In this document: positions 1 through 7,750 of the stretch, in pieces | How the letters are laid out: each line of letters opens with the position of its first letter | Position numbering within the stretch: position 1 is the stretch's first letter | Source of the DNA: Mycobacterium kyogaense | GTDB lineage: Bacteria; Actinomycetota; Actinomycetes; Mycobacteriales; Mycobacteriaceae | Assembly: GCF_003254575.1 (NCBI RefSeq) | Contig: NZ_QJUA01000005.1 | Span: 62,001-126,000, forward strand | Direction of reading: 5' to 3' | Length of the DNA: 64,000 nt | Notes under the pieces: generated by a model | The model's database searches: none | Seen by the model: only the letters and a program-made list of their open reading frames with translations | Told to the model about the DNA's origin: nothing | Position numbers and translations under genes: made by a program

Positions 1-543
1 GCGCGCGCCGCCGCGCTCGTCCAACTCGCGCTGCCGGGCACCGCGTACGTCTACCAGGGCGAGGAGCTGGCCCTCGAGGAGGTGGAGGATCTCCCCGACG
101 AGGTGCGCCAGGATCCGACATGGGTGCAATCCGGCTTCACCGACGTGGGCCGCGACGGGTGCCGAATTCCGTTGCCGTGGAGAGCGACTGACATCCCCTA
201 CGGCTTCGCCGCCGATTCCGCCGCCGTCACGTGGCTGCCGCAGCCCGGGCACTGGGCCGAGCACAGCGTCGAGGCGCAGGACGGTGACGCCGAGTCCACC
301 CTGAATCTGTACCGTCGCGCTCTCGGTCTGCGCGCGCAGTTGTGGCGCGACGCGGGCGACCTGAAGTGGCTGTCGACGCCCAGCGGGGTCGTGGCCTTCG
401 AACGCGGTGCCGCGCAATGCTGGGTCAACACCGGCGACTCCGAGGTGCCGCTACCTGAGTCGGCGTCGGTGATGTTGGCCTCGGCGCCCGGCGTGCTGAG
501 CGCGCTGCCGCCGGACACCGCGGTCTGGTTGCGTTCTCGCTGA
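1..543 (+). CDS. aglA: Alpha-glucosidase, C-terminal part (glycoside hydrolase family 13)
   Basis: This reading frame is already open at base 1, so only the last ~180 residues of the enzyme are present. It begins inside the catalytic barrel with LPGTAYVYQGEEL, the GH13 segment near the end of the barrel, followed by the GCRIPLPW segment seen in actinobacterial alpha-glucosidases. The rest is the small C-terminal beta domain. GH13 alpha-glucosidases hydrolyse terminal alpha-linked glucose from maltose, trehalose-like or oligosaccharide substrates in the cytoplasm; the exact substrate cannot be read from this fragment. It ends only two bases before the convergent devR stop, and I see no hairpin between the two genes. 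Confidence 0.85.
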   Translation, partial: ARAAALVQLALPGTAYVYQGEELALEEVEDLPDEVRQDPTWVQSGFTDVGRDGCRIPLPWRATDIPYGFAADSAAVTWLPQPGHWAEHSVEAQDGDAESTLNLYRRALGLRAQLWRDAGDLKWLSTPSGVVAFERGAAQCWVNTGDSEVPLPESASVMLASAPGVLSALPPDTAVWLRSR

Positions 544-545
544 TC

Positions 546-1214
546 TCACCGCGACAGGTCGTCGCCGGGGTGGGCCCGCTGGTGCTCGAGCTTGGAGATG
601 AACACGGCGGCCTGTGTCCGCCGCTCCATGCCGAGCTTGGCCAGAAGGCGTGACACGTAATTCTTGATCGTCTTCTCGGCCAGAAACATCCGCGCCGCGA
701 TCTGTCGGTTGGTCAGTCCCTCTCCGAGCAGGTCGAGCAGCACTCGCTCCTGGTCGGTCAGGCTCGACAGGGGATCGTTGGCGCGGCCGCCGCCGCGGAC
801 CGTAGCCATCAGTGCCGCGGCGGCCCGGTTGTCCAGCAGTGACCGTCCAGCACCCACGTCTTTGATGGCCCGCGCCAGCTCCATGCCTTTGATGTCCTTG
901 ACCACGTATCCGCTCGCGCCGGCGAGGATCGCGTCGAGCATGGCTTCGTCGGAGGTGTAGGAGGTCAGCATCAGGCAGCGCAGATCCGGCATGCGAGACA
1001 ACAGATCTCGGCACAGCTCGATGCCGTTGCCGTCGGGCAGCCGCACGTCGAGCACCGCGACGTCCGGCTGCAGCGCCGGAATCCGGGCCAACGCCTCGGA
1101 CACCGAGCCGGCCTCGCCGATCACGTCGAGCTCCTCGTCCGCGGAGAGGAGCTCGATCAGGCCACGACGGACCACCTCGTGGTCGTCGACCAGGAACACT
1201 CTCACTTTGCTCAC
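546..1214 (-). CDS. devR: DevR/DosR-family response regulator (NarL/LuxR type), no adjacent sensor
   Basis: 222 residues. The receiver domain (1-~125) has the acidic pair D10/D11, phospho-acceptor D56, switch residue T84 and lysine K106. A LuxR-type helix-turn-helix follows (~150-215, with [20 protein letters not shown]). The sequence is close to the known mycobacterial DevR/DosR throughout, including [20 protein letters not shown]. DosR activates the hypoxia and nitric-oxide dormancy regulon by binding a palindromic box. It is the last gene of a leftward acg-usp-devR unit; usp ends 30 bp upstream. A DevS/DosT-type histidine kinase normally follows devR, but here the next gene is the convergent alpha-glucosidase, so this looks like an orphan copy or paralogue. 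Confidence 0.9.
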   Translation of the reverse strand: MSKVRVFLVDDHEVVRRGLIELLSADEELDVIGEAGSVSEALARIPALQPDVAVLDVRLPDGNGIELCRDLLSRMPDLRCLMLTSYTSDEAMLDAILAGASGYVVKDIKGMELARAIKDVGAGRSLLDNRAAAALMATVRGGGRANDPLSSLTDQERVLLDLLGEGLTNRQIAARMFLAEKTIKNYVSRLLAKLGMERRTQAAVFISKLEHQRAHPGDDLSR

Positions 1215-1244
1215 GGCGTCATCGTTCAGCGGTCGGCCCTCCGG

Positions 1245-2054
1245 TCACAAGGCGGTCTGAGGACCGCAGATCAGGATCGAACAGTCGGTGTCACGGAAAG
1301 CGGAATTGCCGGGTGCTCCCACGAGTTCTGTAACACCGCCCCGGCGGGTGCGGCTGGTCACCATCAACGCCACGTCGTCGGCGTTGGCGGCCACGTAGCC
1401 GAGGGCGTCGGAATCGCAACTGACCGAACTGATGTCGAGTTGCGGGTACTTGCGCCGTGATTCGGCGAGCCGGCGTTCCCAGTGCGCAAGATTGTCCGCG
1501 GTGCGAGGCGACGACGCGAGGATTCGCACGGCGGCACCGCGACGGTGCGCCTCCTGTAGTCCTCGGTCGAGCAGCGCGCCTGCCGTGGCACGGTCGGGAA
1601 GTTCGACGACGACAGAGCGCTGTCGGCGCCCGTGTGTCCGGTGAGAGCGCACGATGGCGACCGGGCACTGCGCGGCGGCAGACAGTGCTGCCGCGGTCGA
1701 GCCGATCCGGCCTCGGGTGGCATGTCGCAACCCGCGTGCCCCGACGCACAGCAGTATCGCCGATCGCGACGCCCGGAGAAGGGCTTCGACGGGGCGCCCG
1801 TGCACGATGCTGACGTCGACGCGGACAGGTCGCCCGGTCGCCTCGATGGCGCTCACAGCGTTCTTCGCGGCGGTCTGTGCGAACGTCGTTGCCGGACCGT
1901 CCGCAGCGGTGGCCTCGTCGTCATCGACGACAGAGACCAGGCGCAGGGTGGCATCGCGGTGTTCGGCTTCGTCGATTGCCCACAGGGCAGCCTCCAGCGC
2001 GGCGGCTGATCCGTCGATGCCCACCACCACAGAGGGGGCCGTGTCGGTGTTCAC
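1245..2054 (-). CDS. Universal stress protein, two tandem USP domains
   Basis: 269 residues with two tandem USP folds. Domain 1 opens with VVVGIDGSAAALEAALWA and ends with the ATP-binding signature GARGLRHATRGRIGSTAAAL. Domain 2 (~135-269) is more divergent, and its terminal signature is reduced to GAPGNSAF. Paired-domain USPs are abundant in the mycobacterial DosR regulon, where they bind ATP or cAMP and influence dormancy; that role is inferred from the family and from devR next door. The start is GTG, overlapping the acg stop (GTGA), with GAGGAGG just upstream. This indicates translational coupling to the nitroreductase gene. Confidence 0.88.
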   Translation of the reverse strand: MNTDTAPSVVVGIDGSAAALEAALWAIDEAEHRDATLRLVSVVDDDEATAADGPATTFAQTAAKNAVSAIEATGRPVRVDVSIVHGRPVEALLRASRSAILLCVGARGLRHATRGRIGSTAAALSAAAQCPVAIVRSHRTHGRRQRSVVVELPDRATAGALLDRGLQEAHRRGAAVRILASSPRTADNLAHWERRLAESRRKYPQLDISSVSCDSDALGYVAANADDVALMVTSRTRRGGVTELVGAPGNSAFRDTDCSILICGPQTAL

Positions 2055-3046
2055 GACGCCTCCTCTCGCAGGTGGAGAACGTCGTGGACGTCTCGGCGCG
2101 GGGTGGGCGGTGGCGGCGATTCGAGAGCATCGATCCGTCCGATGCGGATCAGCGCCTGCGGAATCGCGTGACTGCCGGTCAGTGACGCCACGACATCGCG
2201 CCCGCTGGCGAGTTCAGTGACGTGCGTGACGATGCAGGTCGCCAACCCGGCCATCGTGGCATCGAGAAGAACTGCGGAAAGTACTTCACCGCAACGTAAT
2301 ACGCTGTCCGCGGAGTCGTCGACGGAAGACAGGACCAGCAGGTGTGCGCGGTCCTCGGCGATCTCGGCGCGTCGCTCCGGTTGATTGGTGACCGGGAAGT
2401 TCCGTCCGATCGCCACCCGGTCACTCTCCGGCGCCGAGATCAGGGCAGTGGCCGGAATGCCGATGTCGGTTGCCAAAGTGTCTGTCCACCAATCCAGTTC
2501 GGAGTGGTAGTCGGTGTCGAACATGCGGATTGCGTCGGTCAGCTGGGAGAGTTCCGCCACCGTCGAGCGCTGCTGGTCTGCGATGGTGTCGAGACGCACA
2601 GCGTCGGCGTGTTCCGAGGCGTGCAGAGCCTCGACCAGGTGACCCGTCCCATCGGGCGATTCGAGGAACGCCAGGCGGTCGGTACGTCGCGCCATGATCG
2701 CGTCGACGCGACGACGCTGTGCGGGGCTCACCGAGGACGCCGGGGTAAGGGCGACGCTCGCGAGGTGGCGCGAGTTCTGCGGATCGGGGAAACGTGTGAC
2801 TGTGCCGAGCCATCCCGATGCCGCGATCGCAACCCGGAAGTGGTCCAGCACGGCGCCGCAACTGAGCAACGCCTGGCGTCCGCTCTCGTCGGCCACTTCT
2901 GCCCGTCGGGACGGATCGAGGTACAGGTCGACCGTGTTTCCCGTCAAGGTCCAGCGCCAGGGTTGCGTGTTGTGGAAGGAGGGTGCTCGGCAGGCCACTT
3001 GCAACGCATCGACGATCAGCTCGGACCCGATCCGCGGCGTCGCCAT
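2051..3046 (-). CDS. acg: Acg-family nitroreductase-like protein
   Basis: 331 residues from the ATG at 3046, which has GGAGG six bases upstream. The open frame extends 20 codons further, but the extra part shows no signal. Hallmarks of the family are VDALQVACRAPSFHNTQPWRW near the N-terminus and SCGAVLDHFRVAIAASGW. Acg (Rv2032) and its relatives have a duplicated and degenerate nitroreductase fold. They are DosR-regulon proteins thought to sequester FMN rather than reduce nitro compounds. As first gene of the acg-usp-devR unit it probably carries the promoter, and a DosR-like palindrome lies 54-67 bp upstream. Enzymatic activity is uncertain. Confidence 0.85.
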   Translation of the reverse strand: MATPRIGSELIVDALQVACRAPSFHNTQPWRWTLTGNTVDLYLDPSRRAEVADESGRQALLSCGAVLDHFRVAIAASGWLGTVTRFPDPQNSRHLASVALTPASSVSPAQRRRVDAIMARRTDRLAFLESPDGTGHLVEALHASEHADAVRLDTIADQQRSTVAELSQLTDAIRMFDTDYHSELDWWTDTLATDIGIPATALISAPESDRVAIGRNFPVTNQPERRAEIAEDRAHLLVLSSVDDSADSVLRCGEVLSAVLLDATMAGLATCIVTHVTELASGRDVVASLTGSHAIPQALIRIGRIDALESPPPPTPRRDVHDVLHLREEAS

Positions 3047-3099
3047 CGCACCTCCACTTCGTCTGCAGCCAGACTGCGCGGTCGATGAGCGCGGTGACA

Positions 3100-3113
3100 G
3101 GGCCAATGGTCCT
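3100..3113 (-). promoter_or_regulatory. Candidate DosR box upstream of acg
   Basis: Read on the acg strand, the site is AGGACCATTGGCCC, an imperfect palindrome. It matches 10 of 14 positions of the DosR core GGGACTWWAGTCCC. It lies ~54 bp upstream of the acg ATG, a normal distance for a DosR site. The match is by eye and not statistically tested. Confidence 0.4.
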
Positions 3114-3116
3114 CTG

Positions 3117-3562
3117 ACGGTGTGACGTGAGCCAGGTCGGCCTCAGCAACCCCGTATGCGAGCGAAGAGATGCGGCCCACGTGGCAGCGAGTCGAGTCGT
3201 CGTTATGCCGGCGCAATGTCGGGGAATGAGGCCGCCGGGGTCGGCCGCGCGCGCGTAAAGCCCACGCGCACAACGATGGCAGCTGGGTTTGCGAGACGCG
3301 TTCGGCGCAGCCGTTCCGGCGACCACGACGGAGGGATCTTCCGCCGGGCTGGGATTCATAGCGCCTTCATAGGTTGGCGTGTTGGCGCACAGGCAAAAAT
3401 GAAAACCCCAGCTCAGCGCGAAGTCATCGCAACGGGATTGCTTCTCCTTGGCAACGGTTGCATAACGCAGCTTTTGTCGCGTCGGTGATTTTCCAAATTG
3501 TCGGTTCAGTAAGCCCAGTAACTGATCGGAATTGCAGCACGACGCAGAAGGACTGGGAGCGC
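3117..3562. other. Non-coding stretch between acg and the repeat protein
   Basis: About 450 bp separate the divergent acg and repeat-protein genes. I see no credible gene, tRNA or known riboswitch. The part from ~3370 to 3535 is noticeably more A+T-rich than its surroundings (for example caaaaatgaaaa and gattttccaaattg). It probably holds the promoter and leader of the repeat-protein gene, but I could not assign convincing -35 and -10 boxes. Confidence 0.5.
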
Positions 3563-6500
3563 ATGTCACGGACCAAGAAGGGCATCGTCGTTGTCATGAT
3601 GGGCAGCGCAGGGATGTTCTTGAGCGCGCCACTGTTGACGCCGTTGGCCGCTGCGGCGCCCAACCGGGGTGGCGTGCCGTGTGTGGACATCCTCCAGCAA
3701 ATCGTGAGTCGGCCCGCCGACGTCCCTCAGGCATTGCAGAATGCCGCGTCGTCGTTCACTGCCGGTCCCGGTCAGCCGACTCCGCCTGTGGTCGTGCCGC
3801 CGGCGAGTTCCTCGTCGGCGGGTCTGCCCCCGACGCCGCCGCGTCCGCCGGCTTCGGTCTCCGCGTCGTCATCGGGTGTCACACCGTCCACGCCCGGAAC
3901 GCCTGGTGTGCCGGCGGCTACGACGGGTGGAGGCGCGACACCTCCCGTTCCGCCCGTTCCGCCGGGCGCAGCGGTCACCCCGGCCGCGGGCGTGACGCCG
4001 CCGCTGCCGCCCGTGCCGGGCGGACCCGCCGCAATTCCTGTGGTCAACGCCGGGCCGCCGCTGCCGGGTGTGCCCGGTGCGCCGATTGTCGGCGACGCCG
4101 GGGCTGCTCTCCCGCCGGCGCCGGGGCTGCCCGGTGCGCCGGTGGGTGTTCCGGTGGGTGCGGGTGCTCCGCCTGTTCCGGGTGTGCCGGGTGGACCGGT
4201 GGGTGTTCCGGTGGGTGCGGGTGCTCCGCCTGTTCCGGGTGTGCCGGGTGGACCGGTGGGTGTTCCGGTGGGTGCGGGTGCTCCGCCTCTTCCGGCTGTG
4301 CCGGGTGCGCCGGTCATCGGTGATGCGGGCACCGTGGCGCCGGCCGGACTCCCCGGTGTCGGTGCACCGGTCGAGGGCGCGGGCGGTGTGGTAGCGCCAG
4401 GTGCCGGCGGCGCCCCGGGCGCGCCTATTGCAGCTGCCGCAGGTGAAGCCGCGCCGCCGGCTCCGGGTGTTCCGGGTGCGCCGGTGGTGGGTGAGTCGGG
4501 CGTGATCGCGCCGCCGGCTCCGGGTGTTCCGGGTGCGCCGTTGGGTGCGCCGGTCGGCGCTGGTGCCCCGCCGGCTCCGGGGGTGCCGGGGGCTCCCATC
4601 GTGGGTGAGTCGGGGGCGGTGACGCCTCCTGCGCCGGGTGTGCCTGCGGTTCCGGTGGGGTCGTCGGTTGAGGGTGCGACGCCGCCGGCTCCGGGTGCAC
4701 CGGGTGCCCCGGTGGTGGGTGAGTCGGGTGTGGTGACGCCGCCGGCTCCGGGTGTGCCGGGTGCGCCGGTGGTGGGTGAGTCGGGTGTGACGACGCCTCC
4801 TGCGCCGGGTGTGCCGGGTGCTCCGGTGGTGGGTGAGTCCGGTGTGGTGACGCCGCCGGCTCCGGGTGTGCCGGGTGCGCCGGTGGTGGGTGAGTCGGGT
4901 GTGACGACGCCTCCTGCGCCGGGTGTGCCCGCGACTCCGGTTGCCAGCTCGGTCGAGACCTTCTCACCGCCTGCCCCTCCGGCGCCTGCGGTTCCTGCGG
5001 GTTCGTCGGTGGAGGTTGCGACGCCTCCTGCGCCGGGTGTGCCGGGTGCTCCGGTGCAGGGTTCGACAAGTGTGGTGGCGCCTCCTGCGCCGGGTGTGCC
5101 TGCGGTTCCGGCGGGTTCGTCGGTGGAGATTGCGACGCCTCCTGTGCCGGGTGTGCCTGCGGTTCCGGCGGGTTCGTCGGTGGAGGTTGCGACGCCTCCG
5201 GTTCCGGGTGTGCCGGGTGCTCCGGTGGTGGGTGAGGCTGGTGTGACGACGCCTCCTGTGCCGGGTGTGCCTGCGGTTCCGGCGGGTTCGTCGGTGGAGG
5301 TTGCGACGCCTCCGGTTCCGGGTGTGCCGGGTGCTCCGGTGGTGGGTGAGGCTGGTGTGACGACGCCTCCTGTGCCGGGTGTGCCTGCGGTTCCGGCGGG
5401 TTCGTCGGTGGAGGTTGCGACGCCTCCGGTTCCGGGTGTGCCGGGTGCTCCGGTGGTGGGTGAGGCTGGTTTGGTGACGCCTCCGGTTCCGGGTGTGCCG
5501 GGTGCTCCGGTGGTGGGTGAGGCTGGTTTGGTGACGCCTCCGGTTCCGGGTGTGCCGGGTGCTCCGGTGGTGGGTGAGGCTGGTTTGGTGACGCCTCCGG
5601 TTCCGGGTGTGCCGGGTGCTCCGGTGGTGGGTGAGGCTGGTTTGGTGACGCCTCCGGTTCCGGGTGTGCCGGGTGCTCCGGTGGTGGGTGAGGCTGGTTT
5701 GGTGACGCCTCCGGTTCCGGGTGTGCCGGGTGCTCCGGTGGTGGGTGAGGCTGGTTTGGTGACGCCTCCGGTTCCCGGTGTCCCGGGTGCCCCGGCGGTG
5801 GGTGAGGCTGGTTTGGTGACGCCTCCGGTTCCCGGTGTCCCGGGTGCCCCGGCGGGCGGCGTAGGGGAGGCGGGCGCTCCCAGTGTTGGCGGCGCTCCAG
5901 GCGCTCCCGTTGCCGCTGCCTCAGGTGTTGCCGGTCCGGGTACTCCGGCCGTCCCAGGCGCTCCGGTATTCGGAGACGCCGGTGGGGTGACTCCGCCGGT
6001 TCCGGGTGGTCCGGGTGGTGCGGTGGCGGTTCCTGCTGGTGGGGTGACTCCGCCGGTTCCGGGTGGTCCGGGTGGTGCGGTGGCGGTTCCTGCTGGTGGG
6101 GTGACTCCGCCGGTTCCGGGTGGTCCGGGTGGTGCGGTGGCGGTTCCTGCTGGTGGGGTGACTCCGCCGGTTCCGGGTGGTCCGGGTGGTGCGGTGGCGG
6201 TTCCTGCTGGTGGGGTGACTCCGCCGGTTCCGGGTGGTCCGGGTGGTGCGGTGGCGGTTCCTGCTGGTGGGGTGACTCCGCCGGTTCCGGGTGGTCCGGG
6301 TGGTGCGGTGGCGGTTCCTGCTGGTGGGGTGACTCCGCCGGTTCCGGGTGGTCCGGGTGGTGCGGTGGCGGTTCCCGCCAGTGCGGCCACGCCGCCGGTG
6401 CCGCCGACTCCGCCCGCTTCTGTGGGCGTCAACGGTGGTGTCCCGTCGTCCCCGATCCCCGGTGCCCCCGGTAACTCGCTGACGGTTCGGGATCTCCTGA

Positions 6501-6880
6501 CCCCGCCCGGGGTGCTGCGCACGGTTCAGGATGCCGCGTCGTCGGTGGCCGGTGTTCTGCCTCCGCCGCCGGCGCCCGCGCCCGGTGCTCCTGCCGCGGT
6601 GTCGATCTCAGCGCCGCCCGTGCCGGACGGATTCACGCCGCTGCTGGCCACAGGTGTTTCCAACCTGATTTCGCCGTCTCCGCTGAATCTCCCGTCGATC
6701 CCGGGTATGCCGGTGCCGCTGCCCAACGAGATCCCGGTGCCGTCTGACCTGCTCTGCGCTGGCACGGACTGGTCGGCGTCACAGGGAGGCGGGGTGACCC
6801 GGGCTCCCGCTGCCGATGCCGATGTCGTGCGGGCACCAGTCGTCGGCGGTGACCGCCGCGATCGCTGGGAAGGTCGCTAG
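3563..6880 (+). CDS. Secreted Pro/Gly/Val/Ala-rich protein built from ~40 repeats of 19 residues
   Basis: 1105 residues from the ATG at 3563; GGGAG lies upstream, and the frame is open further 5' but without a signal. Residues 1-~32 form a Sec signal peptide: MSRTKKG, a hydrophobic stretch, then LAAAAP. The mature N-terminus carries PCVDILQQIV. Residues ~164-940 are tandem 19-residue modules of the type TPPVPGVPGAPVVGEAGLV or TPPVPGGPGGAVAVPAGGV. The C-terminal ~165 residues are non-repetitive and hydrophobic-proline-rich, ending near LLCAGTDW. C40 and C1065 are the only cysteines, one on each side of the repeats. Composition resembles elastin- or collagen-like low-complexity proteins, so an extended or phase-separating cell-envelope polymer is possible. 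I recognise no catalytic domain and assign no function. Confidence 0.85.
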   Translation: MSRTKKGIVVVMMGSAGMFLSAPLLTPLAAAAPNRGGVPCVDILQQIVSRPADVPQALQNAASSFTAGPGQPTPPVVVPPASSSSAGLPPTPPRPPASVSASSSGVTPSTPGTPGVPAATTGGGATPPVPPVPPGAAVTPAAGVTPPLPPVPGGPAAIPVVNAGPPLPGVPGAPIVGDAGAALPPAPGLPGAPVGVPVGAGAPPVPGVPGGPVGVPVGAGAPPVPGVPGGPVGVPVGAGAPPLPAVPGAPVIGDAGTVAPAGLPGVGAPVEGAGGVVAPGAGGAPGAPIAAAAGEAAPPAPGVPGAPVVGESGVIAPPAPGVPGAPLGAPVGAGAPPAPGVPGAPIVGESGAVTPPAPGVPAVPVGSSVEGATPPAPGAPGAPVVGESGVVTPPAPGVPGAPVVGESGVTTPPAPGVPGAPVVGESGVVTPPAPGVPGAPVVGESGVTTPPAPGVPATPVASSVETFSPPAPPAPAVPAGSSVEVATPPAPGVPGAPVQGSTSVVAPPAPGVPAVPAGSSVEIATPPVPGVPAVPAGSSVEVATPPVPGVPGAPVVGEAGVTTPPVPGVPAVPAGSSVEVATPPVPGVPGAPVVGEAGVTTPPVPGVPAVPAGSSVEVATPPVPGVPGAPVVGEAGLVTPPVPGVPGAPVVGEAGLVTPPVPGVPGAPVVGEAGLVTPPVPGVPGAPVVGEAGLVTPPVPGVPGAPVVGEAGLVTPPVPGVPGAPVVGEAGLVTPPVPGVPGAPAVGEAGLVTPPVPGVPGAPAGGVGEAGAPSVGGAPGAPVAAASGVAGPGTPAVPGAPVFGDAGGVTPPVPGGPGGAVAVPAGGVTPPVPGGPGGAVAVPAGGVTPPVPGGPGGAVAVPAGGVTPPVPGGPGGAVAVPAGGVTPPVPGGPGGAVAVPAGGVTPPVPGGPGGAVAVPAGGVTPPVPGGPGGAVAVPASAATPPVPPTPPASVGVNGGVPSSPIPGAPGNSLTVRDLLTPPGVLRTVQDAASSVAGVLPPPPAPAPGAPAAVSISAPPVPDGFTPLLATGVSNLISPSPLNLPSIPGMPVPLPNEIPVPSDLLCAGTDWSASQGGGVTRAPAADADVVRAPVVGGDRRDRWEGR
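4052..6391 (+). repeat. 57-bp coding tandem repeat array (~40 units in several subfamilies)
   Basis: The period is 57 bp (19 codons), with core (T/A)PP(V/A)PG(V/G)PG(A/G)P followed by a variable octet. Subfamilies in order: PVGVPVGAG (from ~4132), VVGESGV (from ~4485), alternating AGSSVEVA and VVGEAGVT units (~4990-5450, a 114-bp higher-order unit), VVGEAGLV (~5455-5850) and GGAVAVPAGGV (5986-6384). Two irregular linkers of about two units each interrupt it (~4335-4450 and ~5860-5985). Neighbouring units within the later blocks are identical at DNA level, which indicates recent duplication. Confidence 0.93.
5986..6384 (+). repeat. Seven 57-bp units, identical except for the last few bases
   Basis: Seven copies of a unit that begins gtgactccgccggttccggg run without interruption. 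Sequence divergence starts only at the end of the seventh copy (cggttcccgccagt). Such homogeneous blocks are expected to vary in copy number between strains through slippage or recombination, and are prone to assembly collapse. Confidence 0.9.
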
Positions 6881-6888
6881 ATCGCTAC

Positions 6889-6918
6889 GGCCTGGCTGAG
6901 TCGACGCTCAGCCAGGCC
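6889..6918. terminator. Hairpin between convergent genes
   Basis: GGCCTGGCTGAG, a six-base loop TCGACG, then CTCAGCCAGGCC: a perfect 12-bp stem. It fills the 40-bp gap between the repeat-protein stop and the stop of the leftward GAF-ANTAR gene, so it can serve both strands. There is no U-tract, which is usual for mycobacterial terminators. Confidence 0.7.
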
Positions 6919-6920
6919 GG

Positions 6921-7694
6921 CTAGCGGGTCTTCTGCTCGTTGTCAGCCAGCGCGCCGGCAACCAGATCGGTCGCAACCTGGATCAGCGGCACATTGGAAT
7001 CCTGGGACAGCTTGCGCAGCACGTCGAAGGCCTGCACAGCGTTCACGCGGTAGCGCTCCATGATCATTCCCTTGGCCTGGCCGATCATGTCGCGACTCGA
7101 CAGCGCGCGCTTGAACTGATCCTCTCGGCGAGCGGAGTTCCAGGCCACCGAGGAGTGCGCGGCGAAGATCAACCCGATCGTCCGCGAGTCAGAGGAGAAC
7201 ACGTTGGGCTGCTCGGAGTAGACGTTGAGCGCCCCGAGGGTCTCGCCGGCGATGAAGAGCTGGAACGCCATGATCGACCGGATCGGGGTCTCGGCGAGCG
7301 CGTCCTGGCGGTAATTCGGAAACCGCGTGTCGGTCTCGAGGTCGGGTACGTGCACCGTCTGCTCGTCCCAGGCCGCCGTCAGACACGGCCCCTCGTGGTA
7401 GCGCTGCTGGATCTTGTCGAGCAGAAGTGGCCAGTGCGACGTCGCCGCGGGTGTCTCGATCTGGCGGGCGTTGCGGGTGAGCGTGATGCCTGCGTACTGC
7501 GCGCCGGGAATCTCGACTGCGGCATGTTCGGCCAGTTCGGCGACCACTGTGTCCGCGTCGGCATCGGATCTGTTGTGCAGACCGCGCACCACTTCCGCCA
7601 CGCGCAAATGCGTCGCGTCCACGTCAGGCTGAGCTTCCACCGCCACCGTCCAAACTCTCGCGTCAATTCGGCTCACCAATCTACCGCTGACCAT
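6921..7694 (-). CDS. GAF and ANTAR domain protein (RNA-binding antiterminator type)
   Basis: 257 residues. A GAF domain (~55-185) contains YHEGPCLTAAWDEQTVHVPDLETD and FQLFIAGETLGALNVYS, typical of mycobacterial GAF-ANTAR proteins. The C-terminal ANTAR domain (~190-250) has RDMIGQAKGMIMERYRV and AFDVLRKLSQ. ANTAR domains bind tandem RNA hairpins and prevent transcription termination; the GAF domain is presumed to sense a small ligand or redox state. The ligand and target RNAs cannot be inferred here. ATG start with AGGTGA upstream. It stands alone, divergent from nothing close by, and ends at the bidirectional hairpin. Confidence 0.85.
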   Translation of the reverse strand: MVSGRLVSRIDARVWTVAVEAQPDVDATHLRVAEVVRGLHNRSDADADTVVAELAEHAAVEIPGAQYAGITLTRNARQIETPAATSHWPLLLDKIQQRYHEGPCLTAAWDEQTVHVPDLETDTRFPNYRQDALAETPIRSIMAFQLFIAGETLGALNVYSEQPNVFSSDSRTIGLIFAAHSSVAWNSARREDQFKRALSSRDMIGQAKGMIMERYRVNAVQAFDVLRKLSQDSNVPLIQVATDLVAGALADNEQKTR

Positions 7695-7750
7695 GGCAAA
7701 TCACCTGGGCATGGTGCTGACACTTCTATGGCGCTCAGCTGCGGGTCGTC

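Noticed and set aside
2421..3569. A 382-residue minus-strand frame overlapping acg
   Set aside because: It is in another frame of acg, rich in arginine and histidine, with no domain. acg has clear family motifs and a ribosome site.
4052..6391. Possible CRISPR array or satellite
   Set aside because: Units are contiguous with no unique spacers, keep the reading frame throughout and encode a periodic protein.
3772..6522. A 916-residue open frame antisense to the repeat protein
   Set aside because: It mirrors the 57-bp repeat, which simply lacks stop codons in that frame. It has no start signal, and the sense frame has a signal peptide and ribosome site.
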